Shown piece by piece: positions 36,301 through 48,463 of a stretch of 64,000 nt of DNA. Within the stretch, counting starts at the first letter, position 1. Each line of letters opens with the position of its first letter. The position numbers and the translations under genes are program-made. The notes under the pieces were generated by a model. It did no database searches. It saw only the letters and a list, made by a program, of their open reading frames with translations, and was not told where the DNA came from. Source of the DNA: Turbatrix aceti (lineage: Eukaryota; Nematoda; Chromadorea; Rhabditida; Panagrolaimidae); NCBI GenBank assembly GCA_963969345.1, contig OZ017768.1, forward strand, positions 1,776,573-1,840,572. Direction: 5' to 3'.

Positions 36301-39300
36301 AAAAGCAGTTGATTTATTTACAACCGTTCATTTTGAGATAAAAAAAACATAAACCGATACGCTGTTGATTTATGCATTCTGCAGTTGGGTGATCTTTTAT
36401 CAGGAGTAGAAACCAGGAACCTGATGGTGCAACAAAAAAAATTGTGCAAAAAAACAAAAAAAATATTTTTTGATAAATTGTTATCATTTTTTTCTTACAT
36501 TCTTCAAAGATTTTTATTTTTGCAGAAAAATATTGCAAAAAGGTGCAACAAATAATCCAGCACATTTTTGTAGTGTTTTGGCATTTTCATGCAAAAATAT
36601 TTATTTACAATACAATTTTACAAAATCCCTTTTGACCATTTTTTCTTTTTTTCCCCAGAATTTTGTTTCCAGAATTTAGAAAATTGCAAAAAAAGTAATT
36701 CGTTGCAGATTTTTTTCTACTTTCCGATAAAGTTTTGGGCAGTAACATTTTATCATCTACCATAACCATAAATTTCTTTAAAAAAAATTGATCGTAAAAA
36801 AATTCATGGCGGGCTGCTATAAAATCAAACAAGTTCAGCGTGGAATAACGTAATTTTTTACGGGTCTTCCAGCGATTTTTTTGATTAGTGATAAATTTTT
36901 TTTTTATTTTTCGAATTTAGTTTTTTCTACAAAAATAAATAAAATTTTACGTAACTGGTTCACATAAATTTTTTTTTCAGAAATAACAGACGTCTGCCAC
37001 TGTGCGCGATGCCAGCAACCGATTCGGGATAAATTTGTCTACAAAGTCCACGATCAGAGTTTTCACGAGGGCTGTCTTCAGTGTGCAGACTGCGAGACGC
37101 CGTTCAGCTCGACGTGTTTCATCCGGCACGGCGTGCTCTACTGCCGTGACCACTTTCGTCGTCGCTTCGGTCCCAAGTGTTCCCGGTGCCATCAGGGCCT
37201 CGATGAGAACTCTGTCGTACGCAAAGCCAACGGTCACGTCTATCACATAACCTGTTTTCAATGTATTATATGCAAACGCGAACTAACAACCGGTGATCAA
37301 TTCTATCTCATACCCATGGATGGACGACTCATTTGTCGTACTGATTACGAGAACGCTTCCAAAGGTAGGGGTTTTTTGTTTTTTTGTTTTGTTATTTATT
37401 CTTTGTCTGTCTTGGGGTTTGTTTCGGCGGCTGCGGCGCTGGCGGTGGAGGTGGCGTCCGCCTGCTTTGTTCTTCTCGTCTGGGGCCTAGCTCTTCTTCT
37501 TCTTTTTCTTCTGCATTTTTTGCCTGTTCTTCTTTGTAGTCGTCTCCTCCGTCCCCACAGGCTGGAGCGAGTTAACAATGCTTTTTCTTCATTTTGCATG
37601 ATTCTTTGTTGATTGTTGTTTTAACCACAACAAACACCTTCTGACCTTATCCGATGGGTTAAAACTAATCTGTTCCCCTGTTTTTTGCCGTCTGATAATT
37701 TTTGATCTCCACAAATTGTATGGGGAAGCCGGTGATAGTCATGTGGCCTTTAGGATCATCTTTTTGACTTGGATTAACTTTTTTTTCAAACATCTGTGAG
37801 CTGAACTCTTAGAATTTTTCTGAGGTTACAAAAAGTTAAGAAAACATTTCTGTACAGTAAAAAAATGATACAGATGGTACCAATGATACCGGTAAGCTTA
37901 TTGAATGTTTTTTGTTATTGGTTGTTGTTTTCATTTCACAAACCGTTTTTTGTCGCTGTTTTCGTCCACATAATTTATTACATACCTGGTACCTTACTCT
38001 TTTTTGTCTTTTTTGTTCCACAGCTTTTTTCTTTTGTTCTTTTCATGCTTTCAAATATTTTATTACCCGCACAATGGTGTGTCCCCAGGAACCAGAGCAC
38101 AGTCGTTTTTTTCTTTTTTTTAAGGATTTTGTCATTTTGAATCGAAAAAAAGGAGAAAATAACTTTCGTATGTATTTTTGACAAACTTGTATGATAAAAA
38201 AATTTTCGATGCAAAACTATCATCACCAAAAATAAAAATAAAAAATTCTGTTCTTTTCGCTGTTCTCAACATTTTTTGTTGCCATTCCTTTTTTTAAACG
38301 CGTGGTTGTGCCATGGTGTCAAAATCTCCTTTGACACCATGTGATTGAATAAGGGAGATTGCAACCTGGGAAAAAATCTCCGGAGATTCTCCCAAATTTC
38401 CCAGGAGACTCCGGTTTGCCAAAAACTATTCAAAAATGTTCCCAGCTTGAAACCTCAGATTATACTCCAAACATCCCACGCTTTCTTGAACAGCACTATT
38501 ATTTCTTTTGAATCTTTCTAGAAACAGTTCTATTTATAAACAGGCTCGTTGTATTTTTTGCGTCTAATAGAACCTGCTTTTTAGGAAACAAATTTAAACA
38601 AAAAATTATAACTGATTCGTTTTCGGCCGCGATTACTAAAACGTTTTTTTTCAAAATTTTACTCTTCATTTCCTCCGTATGACCACTTTGTAATCTCCAG
38701 TGAGATTTTTTTTACCGGAAAAGAAAATTCCGAAAAAAATCTTTCGGAAGATTTAGGAGACTTCCGCTTCGAGTTGTGCTCTATCTACCATGACAGTTCC
38801 GTAAAGGGTTTGGTCGCTTTTGTTATGCAAAAGTACGAGTGGCGCATAAAAGAGAAAGGCAAGTCTGATGCAGATTCAACCACCAGGAAGAATCTTATTT
38901 TTCTTGTAACAATACCAAGCCGAAGTTTTTTTGTATGTATTGTATAATTTTTGTAAGACTGACTTACTTTTTTCTCATGTTCTTTCTCCTCCGTGAGAGT
39001 ACGGAACACGACTGTAGGCAAGCGCTTTTTCCTTTAAATAATATAAAAATTTTGCCCTAAGGCACATTTTGTATTCCATCGTGAACGTACTTCTATTGTT
39101 TATCTCGTTTGCCTACGCTGGGAAAAATAAAATTTTTATTAGTTTGAAAATTTTCAACATTAATTTTTTTAGGAAATAAAAAAAAATATGAAAGTAACAC
39201 GATATCGAAGAAATATTTGAATTTTTTTACTCGGTGTCGTCAATTCAACAAAAGTAACATTTCGTGTAAAAATTGTTCCCGTTGGTTCGCTTGCTCAAAC

Positions 39301-42300
39301 AAACTTGGCAAGATTTTTATCTTTGTTTTTATACAGTAATTTTTTGTCTGATTGGGTTCATAAAAACCAGCTGTCTGCCTGATTACAACTCATTTTTTGT
39401 GTTTTTTTGTTTTCATAATTTCCTTTATCCGAAAATTACACTCTGTAATAATCTCTTTTTTTTGTTATTTTTTTCGAATTACCCTTTGCGAAGTTGAATC
39501 TTTGTTCTTATCAATTTGAATGGTCTTTGCTTGCATCTCTTAGTCTGTTGTTATTTATTCAGTAGGACTTTTTTTTTAATTTGCACTTTGCTTACAATTA
39601 AAACGGATGAGGGTGGATGGGGGATGTTTTCCTGTATACAAAGGATAAATGCCATGGCTTCCTTGTGTTCCCGGGTCTTTTGAAAGAACACCTGGTCAAC
39701 TAGGGGGGGGACTATGGAAGACCGTGGCATAAGGCATAATCTGTCGTCCCCCGAAGGCGGGAGGGGAGGGGGGGATTTGGTTGGATGTAGATCCATCTAA
39801 ACGACTTTGTCACGTAGTACATAAAAAACAAACTACACGAGTTGAACGGAAAGGGCGAATGGGATTGGATAGACGGTCATGCGGTTGGCCTCCTTCGTCC
39901 AGCCAACCAGCCAACCAACTGTGTTCTGCAAGATCCAGTGTTAATCCGTCTTAGTCCCCCTAAAGGAAAATAGGGGAGGAGAGATAAGGAGGTGCGGCGC
40001 ATGGTTAACCTCCCCCTTTCCCCCTCCCCCCCTCGAGGAGAAACATACCTTCACCCCCGCTAATCCCCGCCTGTGTCTTGTACGGGATTAAGAGATTTGG
40101 TGCCGCAACGAGTCACCGGTATATATACGCATTGTCGCCCAGAGCTTTATGCCATACTCGTTTGAGACAGAGTCCACTTTGTGTCCTTTGGCCTTCTTTT
40201 TTGCATTCGTGGTCTTTGATATGATAGTTATGATAAGTTGAATTCTTGGGGTTCTTGATCAGTTTGTAAATAGGATTTGATTTTTAATACCGTAAACCAC
40301 ACAAAATAAAAAAGTGTATCGGTTTTCAACAAAATTTTTGTATTGTGTACGGTGCAATACAATACGAAAAGTGTTTCGAATTCAAAACACAAATCGCTTT
40401 GGCGAAAAACGATACACTTTTTCTAACAAACGACATACCTTTTCTACAACGTTACTTTTGTTAAAAGTAAGATTGTTTATTTGGCGCTAAATCATTACTT
40501 TTGCTCGGAGTAACATTCAATTTTGATTGCTAAAATATTACTTTTGGTTTTGAAGGCTAAAATGAAGTAACACATTTTTTCGATGTTTCATTACTTTCGA
40601 TAAAGGTAACATTCAAGTTTCGTTGTTATGTTGTTACTTTTCGTTTTACAGTCCGATATGCAGTAATATTTTTTGGCGCTATTATATTACTTTTGTAAAC
40701 AATAAGATTCAAGGTTTGTGCTTATTTTGATACATTCGATCAGAGTAACGGTGATCGTTGTCAAATCTTTTTTGTAATTGTTTCGAATTTCTTCACTACC
40801 ATATTTCTAAACTTTTTCCTCATTTGATTTAAAAAAATCATAAAATTCACGTTTAACCTTAACTTGCAAAATTTGTCCATTTGAACTCACCTTTCAGTAA
40901 AAAAATGATGCCATCAAGATGAAAGCCTCTTTACCTTGAATTCCTTTTCATTGTTTGCACCTCACCGCGCATCACGATGACAGCTGATGCCAGCCCGGGG
41001 GCAGAGGGGGGTGCATCAAAAGCTTAGTATCTAGATATTACATGACAAGATGTTGTAATACCTTGTTCTCTGCGCGTTAATCTGATGTAAGATGTTTTGC
41101 GTGCGTGCGTTCGTTTGAAAAGACGATGATGATAGGCTAGGCTGATAATGTTGCCAGGGGCCAAGCTGTCTGGGACTGGCTGCAAGCTGCCCCCCCCCCA
41201 TTTCCGCCCGAGGCCTGAGGAGTCATACATACATATCCGGTGAGAAAAAAATTGCGGATTACTGTTTTTTTTCTTGTTTTGCAACAGTAACGATGCATGA
41301 TGCCATAGAAATAATAATGATCGGGGGTTGGGTGCAAAAAGTTTGTCGAACAATTTCTAATAGAATCTAGGAAGCGCGGTTGGTTGGCGTACATTTATGA
41401 CGCACATTGATAAAGCTTCGTCCTCCAGGGGATTTCGAAAAAAAAGGGATTAGTTGTTCTGGCTTCTATCGACATTGACCTTTTACTCTGGATAAAAAAC
41501 CAAAAAAAATGTGCGTTCAGAAATTTTTGTGAAAAAAAAGTTGGTTTAGTCCTAAAAATATTTGTATCTAAATTTGAAAAGTATTTGAATTCTAAGCAAA
41601 ATTTGAAAGATTAAGATTTAGGATTTCCAAATGGTTTCTAACAAAACGACCGAAATTTATCAATATTTAGAACCTGTCCCAATTTCAGTCTCCCACCTGT
41701 TTATTAGGAAGTCGCACCTTTGCACTCTTCTGATTCGTCATTACGTAAATGAATGAAGGGGGGAGATGACAAAGCCGAAGTAGTGTGAAAAAAGCAGCTT
41801 AACCCCCGTTAAGCCGCTTCTTTCCATTCACTTCGATCAACAACGCAAGACGTCTTGCTGTTGCTGTTGCTGCTGTCAGTGTCGTATTCGAGGAAGTGAG
41901 GTGTGCCGTCACGGCTTGTCGATGCCGTCAACGGCTGAGAAAGAGCAAGCAGCTTCCAAACATGTATAGAATGATTTTACCAGGGAAACTACGGAAAAAT
42001 CCAAAAAAAAATTTTTCCATGAAATCCAAAAAAAAATTAGAATTTAACATGCGAATTCCCAAAAAGGAAGTTAAACATTTTTTGAAGTTTGTATTATTCT
42101 CAGGTACGCCAGGCACGTCAAGGCACGAAGTACATTTTTCGAAAGTCCGAAAAGAAAATTTTTTTATCGTTGTATCTTCAACTGTTTTTTTATACTTTAG
42201 CGCGCTCTTTAGTCGAACTTTTGTACTTTTTCGAGTTGGGTTACTACGAAAAAGAAGTGCGGCGGCACACTGTTGTTTTCTTTCTCTCAACACGCAATTT

Positions 42301-45247
42301 TTGTCATGCTTTCAGGGCAGGAGGATACGTGCGATTCTTTTGTATTCACCATAAAAAATATAAAAAATACGAAAAGTGCAGAAAAAGGAAGGGGAAAGCA
42401 TTCTTACTGTTTTTCGTTTGTATTCAAAGCCCGAGGTGTGCTACCGACTTGATTTGAAATAAAATACATAAAATACAGCAAATATTATGTATAAAAACTA
42501 TTATGATTTTTGGTATGCTGGAGAACCACATTGTGGGCTGACTGGTGATGGTAGAGGAGGTATGCATTTTTGTTTGTGGCGCTTACGGTGGGGTGTGACT
42601 GATATGGTACAAGGTCTACAAAATGGGGTTGAAAACCGAAAAAGAACGGTATACACGACCGTATAATATTCCTTTTGTTGGAAATAAGATTTCTTATTTG
42701 TTTGACGCTAAAACATTACTTTTGATAGAAGTAACATTCATATTTTGATGCTAAAATGTTACTTTTGACTTTGCAGGCTAAAGTAAAGTAACACTTTTTT
42801 TCGCTATTTCATTACTTCTGATAAAAGTAACATTCAGCTTCGTCCTTGTTTTGTTACTTTTTGTTTGACAGTCCGAAATGAAGTAACAATTTTTGCGCTA
42901 TTGTGTTACTTTTGCAAGAAGTAGCATTCACCTTTCATTCGTGTTTTGTCTGTTGGTCAGAGTAAGACGGCAGATCCTAATTGTTTTGTTTTTTTTTACT
43001 TTTCTGATACACAAATTGTTCTGACATAGTAAAAAACGATAATTTTTGTGCCATTTTCATGTAATAAAAGTACGCGTTTGTTTATCGGGCAAACCCATGG
43101 GAAAACTTTCCTTGGGACGTCGGTTGTTCTGGTGGGCGACATCGTGCCCTAATTAGTATTCTTTTCCCAAACCAACAATTCATTTTTTTCAAACAAAATG
43201 CAGTTGGTTTATTTTTCACGCATAAAAATGTTTGTATAATATTAAAAAAAAATTTCCCTGTATCATTGTGCACCCAAATTCAAGACACTCCTATTTATTG
43301 CATTACGGTAGGCATAGCACGGTCACCGTCAACCGTCGCAAACTTTTTTCTACCTCACTGACTTGTCTAATTAAAAAAAATAGAGAAAGAGAGTAGGGGA
43401 GTCATGTACTCAGAATATCACCTGTCACGTTTCTTTTTCTCCGACTCACTGATAATTACTGTTTTTAACCTCTTCAGCCGAGGGAAAAAAGCGTATAGAA
43501 AAAAAAGAGCAAGGTGTCATCCCTCCAGGCGCTTGCATTACCTGTTGACTCTGTGGCGGGGTGCCATGAAGCGAATGATAATAATTTACATAATACAAAA
43601 GCAGCTTTCTTTTTGCCAGCATTTTCTGCTGCCTGCCAGAGAGCAAAAATTGTCAGTGAAGCGGAAATGGAGTAGGTGGGATCTAAGAACCCCGCGCAGA
43701 CTGTTTCTCACAAATCTTACGTCAAACTTTTTTTTATCCCCCCTTTGCATGCCTGACCGATGCCAAGGTGAGAACGTACAAGGCTGACCTCGGGTTAGCA
43801 GCATTTATCTTTTTTTCAGACTGTCGGCATGTCAGGCAGGCAAAGAAGAAATTTTTTTCTTCACGTTATCCCAGGTAAAGTACAATCTTAAAGTTTTTGG
43901 GGGAACATGTGCCGTGTCATTCATGGTGCCTCAAAATGTTTGTGTGCCGTAAAAAGTTTTTTTGACTACTTGACTACCAGGTTTTTGTCAGGTGATTTGA
44001 GACAGGGGGCGCTCGCTCGTGGTTGGAGTTGTGAGAAGCAAATGCACCTTGCCAATGTGAGCGCAGGATCCTACGTCCTACGTTTTACATCTTATGTACA
44101 GTCAGTCACAGTCCATGTCCCCTAAGCAGGTGTTCTGTTCTGTTCTGTCTTCGTTGTCTAAAAGTACCCCAACGCTCGGTGCGCTAACATACGAATGAAT
44201 GCCTAGTTCGAATCCCAGCGTGGCAAAAAAACCAACAACTTTTGTCACACCTGGTGGGAATCTGGGGGATAAAAGCGGCTTTCATTTTCATTTTACTCTC
44301 CGAACAGTCTTTTCGCTGGATTGATTTTTGCGCTTGTTTTCATTTCTTCGCTTTTTTTCCCCAAACTAAGTTTTCCAACTTTTTCAGAATCAGAAATGGA
44401 CACCGGTAGCAAGCGACCGCGCACTACAATTTCGGCGAAGAGCCTCGAAACACTCAAACAAGCCTACCAAGCGTCATCCAAGCCCGCAAGACACGTCCGC
44501 GAACAGCTAGCTTCTGAGACAGGACTCGACATGAGGGTTGTCCAGGTGTGGTTCCAGAACAGAAGGGCCAAGGAAAAGCGTCTGAAGAAGGACGCCGGAC
44601 GCCGCTGGACTACCGATACCCTAGCTTCTTCGAGCTTCAACAAAACCTTTGACTCGGATTCTGGATCCAACGACGAGAGCATCACCGGTCGTAGCCCGCT
44701 CTACACGAACCAGCCCTACCTGGACTCTACCAACTGTGATCTAGACATGCATACCGACCTCTCTGGAAACCAAGGCCCCGGCTCGCAGCCTTCGGTAGCA
44801 GGTGGTCCTCCTAGCTACTCTTCTTTTGTCCCGGATCCCAGCGGCCTGATGGCCATGCACAACGGTGGACACCCCGGCATGCCCTACCACCACCCCCTCG
44901 AATCCCCTTCCGCGGTCGGTCCCACGACGCCGTACAACACGAATCACCACCTCTCCGGCATGATGCCACTCATGCCGGGCCCGGGTGGACCACCCTTCCA
45001 CGTCCTACCCCCACCCCCACCCCTTCACATGGACAACAATGGATCGGGGTCCCCGATGGGCGGCATGCCACCCCAGCAGATGAGCAATCCCTACGCGTTG
45101 TCCGGAATGCCGCTAAACTCTCATCACCAGCATCACCATCACATGCTCTCCGGCGGAGGACCCCATATGTCACCCGGAACAGCTTCGGCTCTTCAGATGG
45201 GTCTCCAGATGCAGCCCATGTCTGTTGGCGGCGGATATCCACAGTAG
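33391..45247 (+). CDS. LHX3/4: LIM-homeodomain transcription factor, LHX3/4 (lim-3) class
   Basis: Nuclear DNA-binding factor; this class specifies motor and sensory neuron fates in animals. Exons 33391-33580, 36981-37364 and 44388-45247 give about 477 aa. Exon 1 is a Ser-rich leader. Exon 2 encodes both LIM domains: LIM1 with Zn ligands near C71, C74, H92, C95, C98, C101, C118, H121, and LIM2 with C130, C133, H152, C155, C158, C161, C182, D185. Exon 3 begins with the homeodomain ([19 protein letters not shown] ... [18 protein letters not shown]). The [20 protein letters not shown] segment is diagnostic of LHX3/4 and differs from LHX1/5 and Islet. The C-terminus is rich in Gly, Pro, His and Met (HHQHHHH run). 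Intron 1 has a GTTGGT donor. The large introns (3.4 and 7.0 kb), unlike the compact neighbours, suit a developmental gene with intronic enhancers (inference). Confidence 0.95.
34030..34500. repeat. TAAC-hairpin repeat island 11 (LIM-homeobox intron 1)
   Basis: Orientation A; CACTTTAGACTGCAAAACC followed by AAAAGTAACGTTTTAGCG, repeated with decay over about 450 bp. Confidence 0.75.
35855..36040 (+). repeat. Inverted-repeat pair around exon 2, left arm
   Basis: Reads GCGCGGGATGTTTGGAGTA ... AACCACGCGTTT. Its reverse complement recurs at 38281-38500. Both arms also contain internal CTGGGAGATTTT/AAAATCTCCCAG palindromes. Confidence 0.7.
38281..38500 (-). repeat. Inverted-repeat pair around exon 2, right arm
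   Basis: Reverse-complement match of 35855-36040, with one extra internal hairpin (GGTGTCAAAATCTCCTTTGA CACC region). Arms are separated by about 2.2 kb that includes the whole LIM-domain exon. Confidence 0.7.
39950..40180 (+). promoter_or_regulatory. Possible internal promoter in LIM-homeobox intron 2
   Basis: A pyrimidine-rich CCCCTCCCCCC stretch, CCCCCGC boxes and a TATATATA element (about 40121-40129) in an otherwise AT-rich intron. Sequence composition only; no transcript start is shown. Confidence 0.2.
40440..40760. repeat. TAAC-hairpin repeat island 12 (LIM-homeobox intron 2)
   Basis: Orientation B; TTACTTTTGCTCGGAGTAAC, TTTTGAAGGCTAAAATGAAG and TTTTACAGTCCGATATGCAG. Confidence 0.75.
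42660..42970. repeat. TAAC-hairpin repeat island 13 (LIM-homeobox intron 2)
   Basis: Orientation B; GTTACTTTTGACTTTGCAGG and CTAAAGTAAAGTAAC. Confidence 0.75.
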
Positions 45248-46292
45248 ATCCACAACCAAAACAAAGCTTTTCTATGCTTTCTTTTTTTTAATTTTCCTAT
45301 TCAATTTAAGACAATGTCGGGAGCTCATCCGGTGTCGGTGTAAAAAATGGGAGCAGTGAACGGTTAGATTTTGATCGTAATTTTTTTAACAAACATACAA
45401 AATTTAATAATTTTTTTTTACCGATCTTCGAGCTCATCCCAGTTTCTAGATAATTTGGTTTAAAATCCCTTTCTTGAGTAGAAATCCAGTCAAAAAATTT
45501 CCCTTACTATTGTCTATCCCGTTGAAACTAGAGTACGGTATCCGCCTTCAATTTTCCTTCTTTTTAAAAATTTTTACAAATTTCATAAAAAAAATGGTTA
45601 TTTTTTTTGTTTACAAACAAACAATTTTTCGCCAAATTGTTGCCAAATCAATCTTCTTTTTTACGAACACGTCGCCATTGTTTTTTAAAAAAGTTTTTTT
45701 TATTTCTGTAACTTGCCAATGGAAGTTGTAGTTTTTTTTAACATGCATGCATACGCCTGAGTAATAATCTACCTACCAATCATCCACTGAAAAAAACTAG
45801 CTGGCGCTGTGAAAAAAAACGTGACTGACCGACATGATTGATGCTTCAAAATAAATAAATACTAATGTTGTTCTTTTTATTTTGGTTTATACTATACAAA
45901 CCCAATTTGTTCGTTCTTATTCTTCTTTGTGTGTCTCATATTTCATACTTATCACGTTTTTTTACATCATTTTTATTGTTTGTATGTATTAACTTGGATT
46001 TTTAATAAAATTATATTGAGGTAAAATTTCACATATGAGATGTAATGCATGGGATGACCCGAATAATAGAAATTTTATAAACATGAACGGATTGACAAAA
46101 CTGAAGATGAGACATATTTTGTACAAACTGGATAATATCACAGTATTCAAATTTTCAAAAAATGCAAAGCTATTGGTTTAGCATGTCAACGGTCACAGAA
46201 GAATTTTTTCATCGTCCCGCTATCAGACGATCTGGCACTAAACTGACGACATCTGTGGTCCCACTTTCGTGCCTGGGCCCCGGTTGACTTCG
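45248..46292. other. Intergenic, LIM-homeobox gene to secreted-protein gene
   Basis: AT-rich 3'UTR and spacer DNA with AATAAA-type signals near 45851 and 46003. No gene or repeat that I recognise. Confidence 0.5.
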
Positions 46293-47491
46293 ATGATGTT
46301 GCGTCCTCTACTGATGATGGCACTGATCGATGCTACACTACAAGTCCACTTTTATCTGGTCGACGATAATTCAACTTGCACATTCAACACGGACACGAAC
46401 GTGAGCCTGCCATTCACCGTCAAGACTCCTAATAGTAAGTATAATTTTATTTATTTCGTGGAACTGTCGTAACCCCAATCACGACGTTTCAGTGAAAATA
46501 CTCACTTTCCCATTGGTCAACAATGAGAAGAAACTCCTTGCCCCCTTGCTTTTTGCCCACACAAGCACTAGCTTTGAAATTCACGCCCTGGGTGTGAGTT
46601 CAAATGGCACAATTAGGGATGCACACCTTATGCCAAACACAGTTATCTCACAGCAATGCAATTTTGAACTAGAAGGCCCTCAGGACATCCGAGCGGCGCC
46701 CCGCCTTTTGAGCTATGATGATCCCGGAGTCATTATTGTTGGAGGTATGTATCTTGTTTTTTTTTGGGTCCATTTCATATTATCCTCGCCCCGTCCATTT
46801 TCAGTATTCTTCTGGAATAGGAACTCTTCAAGTCTATGCAACATGACTATCACTCTTAGTAGCGTAGGCGCAAACTTTAGGATGAGTACCCTACAGTTGA
46901 CAACACCCCAAAATCAAGCCGCACGACAACTTGATATCAACGTATTGGCGTACTGTGTATTTCCACAGCCAAAATTGGTTTCTCTTAAATGGTATGTTAA
47001 TCAAGAAATATACAATACACACTGTTGTACTTTACACCCTGCTTGAAACATGGGAAACAGCACCAATATATTGCGAATTTTGTTATCGCCCTGGTACTAC
47101 CCTCCATTGCGGTATCCCCGATCCAAATTTCGACGAGAAGTACTACATTACAACTTATCCACCAGGAAACATCACCCATGTGGTTACGATTGGTATTCAT
47201 TCTAGAAAAGATGACGACATACTGTACCCCATACCAAGAAGTAATCTAACGTTTCAAACTCTAGACGGACACGTGATATACTATCAGGATTACAATGCGG
47301 TTCCATCGCCAGCTAGTATTACCGATGGTGTATTCATGGACACCCAAAATGGCCTTCAGTTTGTGCCCATCGGAGGCGATGCAACCGATTACGTATATCC
47401 TGAGATAAAAACGGAATCTAGAAGTTCTGGCAGGGCCCCGTGGTGTGTTGTCCTTTTGCTGTGTGCACTGATTATGACATTTATGATTTGA
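46293..47491 (+). CDS. Secreted or surface-anchored glycoprotein, family unknown
   Basis: Family not recognised. Exons 46293-46434, 46493-46744, 46805-46954 (or to 46991) and 47061-47491. A hydrophobic N-terminus (MMLRPLLMMALIDATLQ) looks like a signal peptide. A cysteine-containing ectodomain follows with many N-glycosylation sequons (DNST, TNVS, NGT, NSS, NMT, GNIT, NLT). The end RAPWCVVLLLCALIMTFMI is a short hydrophobic C-terminus fitting a GPI-anchor signal or a tail membrane span. The third junction is ambiguous: the good donor GTATGT at 46992 throws the long downstream frame out, while a weaker GTGTAT donor at 46955 keeps it (about 324 aa). Both products may exist, or there may be a frame error. 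Nothing in the neighbourhood suggests a function. Confidence 0.6.
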
Positions 47492-48203
47492 TATTGTGAT
47501 TTGATATTGTAAATTGTGGATTATTGATAAATTGACACCCTGAATAGTACAGAAAAATATCGTCGGAACAGGGCAACAAAATCCCCATGGGTACCGATGA
47601 TTTTTTGTTTTGCAATGTCATCCAAAAATAATAAAAGGTATAATATCATTTTAATATTTTTGAAACGTCAAATCAAAAACCGGCACAAAAAACCAGGGTT
47701 TTCAACTCCTCCTAAAATCGCTCTCCGCTCAGGGAGCGAAGCGAGCACACAAATCTTGAAGGAGCGAAAGGCGAAGGCAACTTGAGTTCCAAAAAAACAC
47801 TAACAATGTTTGGCAATTTGTCTGATTTTTTATCATTTGTGTTTACTTTTGTGTAGATTTGTCGCTCAAATTTGTCTAAGCACCTGAAAAACCTTTGATT
47901 TGAACCTTTGGCAAAAAATTTTGAAATTTTACTTGGAGCGTGCGATTTTGTCTGCTCATGAGCGGGTGCGGAGAGAGGGACAGAATAAAAAAATAAACAG
48001 CGCGAGCGCAAAAAAAATTTAAATCAAAGGAGCGGGAGCGGAGCAAGCGGGGAAAAAAAATAAGGAGCGCGGAAGAAAGATAAAAAAAACGCAAATTCTG
48101 TTTGATAAAAATGTGTTTGAAAATAAATGCGCAAAAGCGCTTTTTTTGTGAATTGTTGAATAATTAGAATTGAAAAAAAACTGCGAAAACAATCAAAAAC
48201 AGC
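47492..48203. other. Intergenic with GAGCG-rich low-complexity DNA
   Basis: About 47725-48075 is rich in GGAGCG/GAGCGAAG motifs in an AT-rich background. No gene supported. Confidence 0.4.
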
Positions 48204-48239
48204 TCGGGGACCAGCTTGTCGTTTGTATGCTTGAGTCAT
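48204..48239 (-). pseudogene. Relic of SNRNP40 coding exon 1
   Basis: The minus strand from 48239 reads MTQAYKRQAGPRA, aligning with the first 13 codons of SNRNP40 at 53840 (MTEVYKRQADPQA). It then diverges with no donor or downstream exons. The flanks match the SNRNP40/MFF-like intergenic region, so this exon was carried along in the duplication of the MFF-like gene. Confidence 0.65.
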
Positions 48240-48463
48240 AAATATTTTGTGTACTTTGACCTAAAAACCCGTAAATATCGAAATATTTGTCAAATTGAAT
48301 GATCACGCGTCGCTTAAAACAAAAAAATGAGATAAGGATGACATATCGATATCATCACGCATAAAAGATGGACACAAGAGTGAAAAAGGGAGAAGTAAAC
48401 CTGTGTGATACGCTAGCTCTGTTAATTTTTCAGTTGACCTCTGTCTATCTAGTCATTCCAGCC

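Larger units (their letters stand above)
33581..36980. other. LIM-homeobox intron 1 (3.4 kb)
   Basis: Holds TAAC island 11 and the left arm of an inverted repeat pair (35855-36040). The remainder is AT-rich without recognised elements. Confidence 0.5.
37365..44387. other. LIM-homeobox intron 2 (7.0 kb)
   Basis: Holds the right arm of the inverted repeat (38281-38500), TAAC islands 12 and 13, and a CT-rich, CG-containing stretch at 39950-40180 with GGTATATATACGC about 30 bp before a candidate start region (possible internal promoter, weak). It also has a B-box-like AGTTCGAATCC at about 44206. A weak TAAC fragment lies near 39190-39260. No coding exon between exons 2 and 3 is supported. Confidence 0.5.

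Noticed and set aside
39180..39265. A further TAAC-hairpin island
   Set aside because: Only two or three GTAAC motifs without the diagnostic GCAGGCTAAAGTG core; too weak to count.
44160..44230. tRNA gene (AGTTCGAATCC B-box-like sequence at about 44206)
   Set aside because: The T stem does not pair, no matching acceptor stem lies upstream, and the A box is poor. At most a tRNA-derived fragment.
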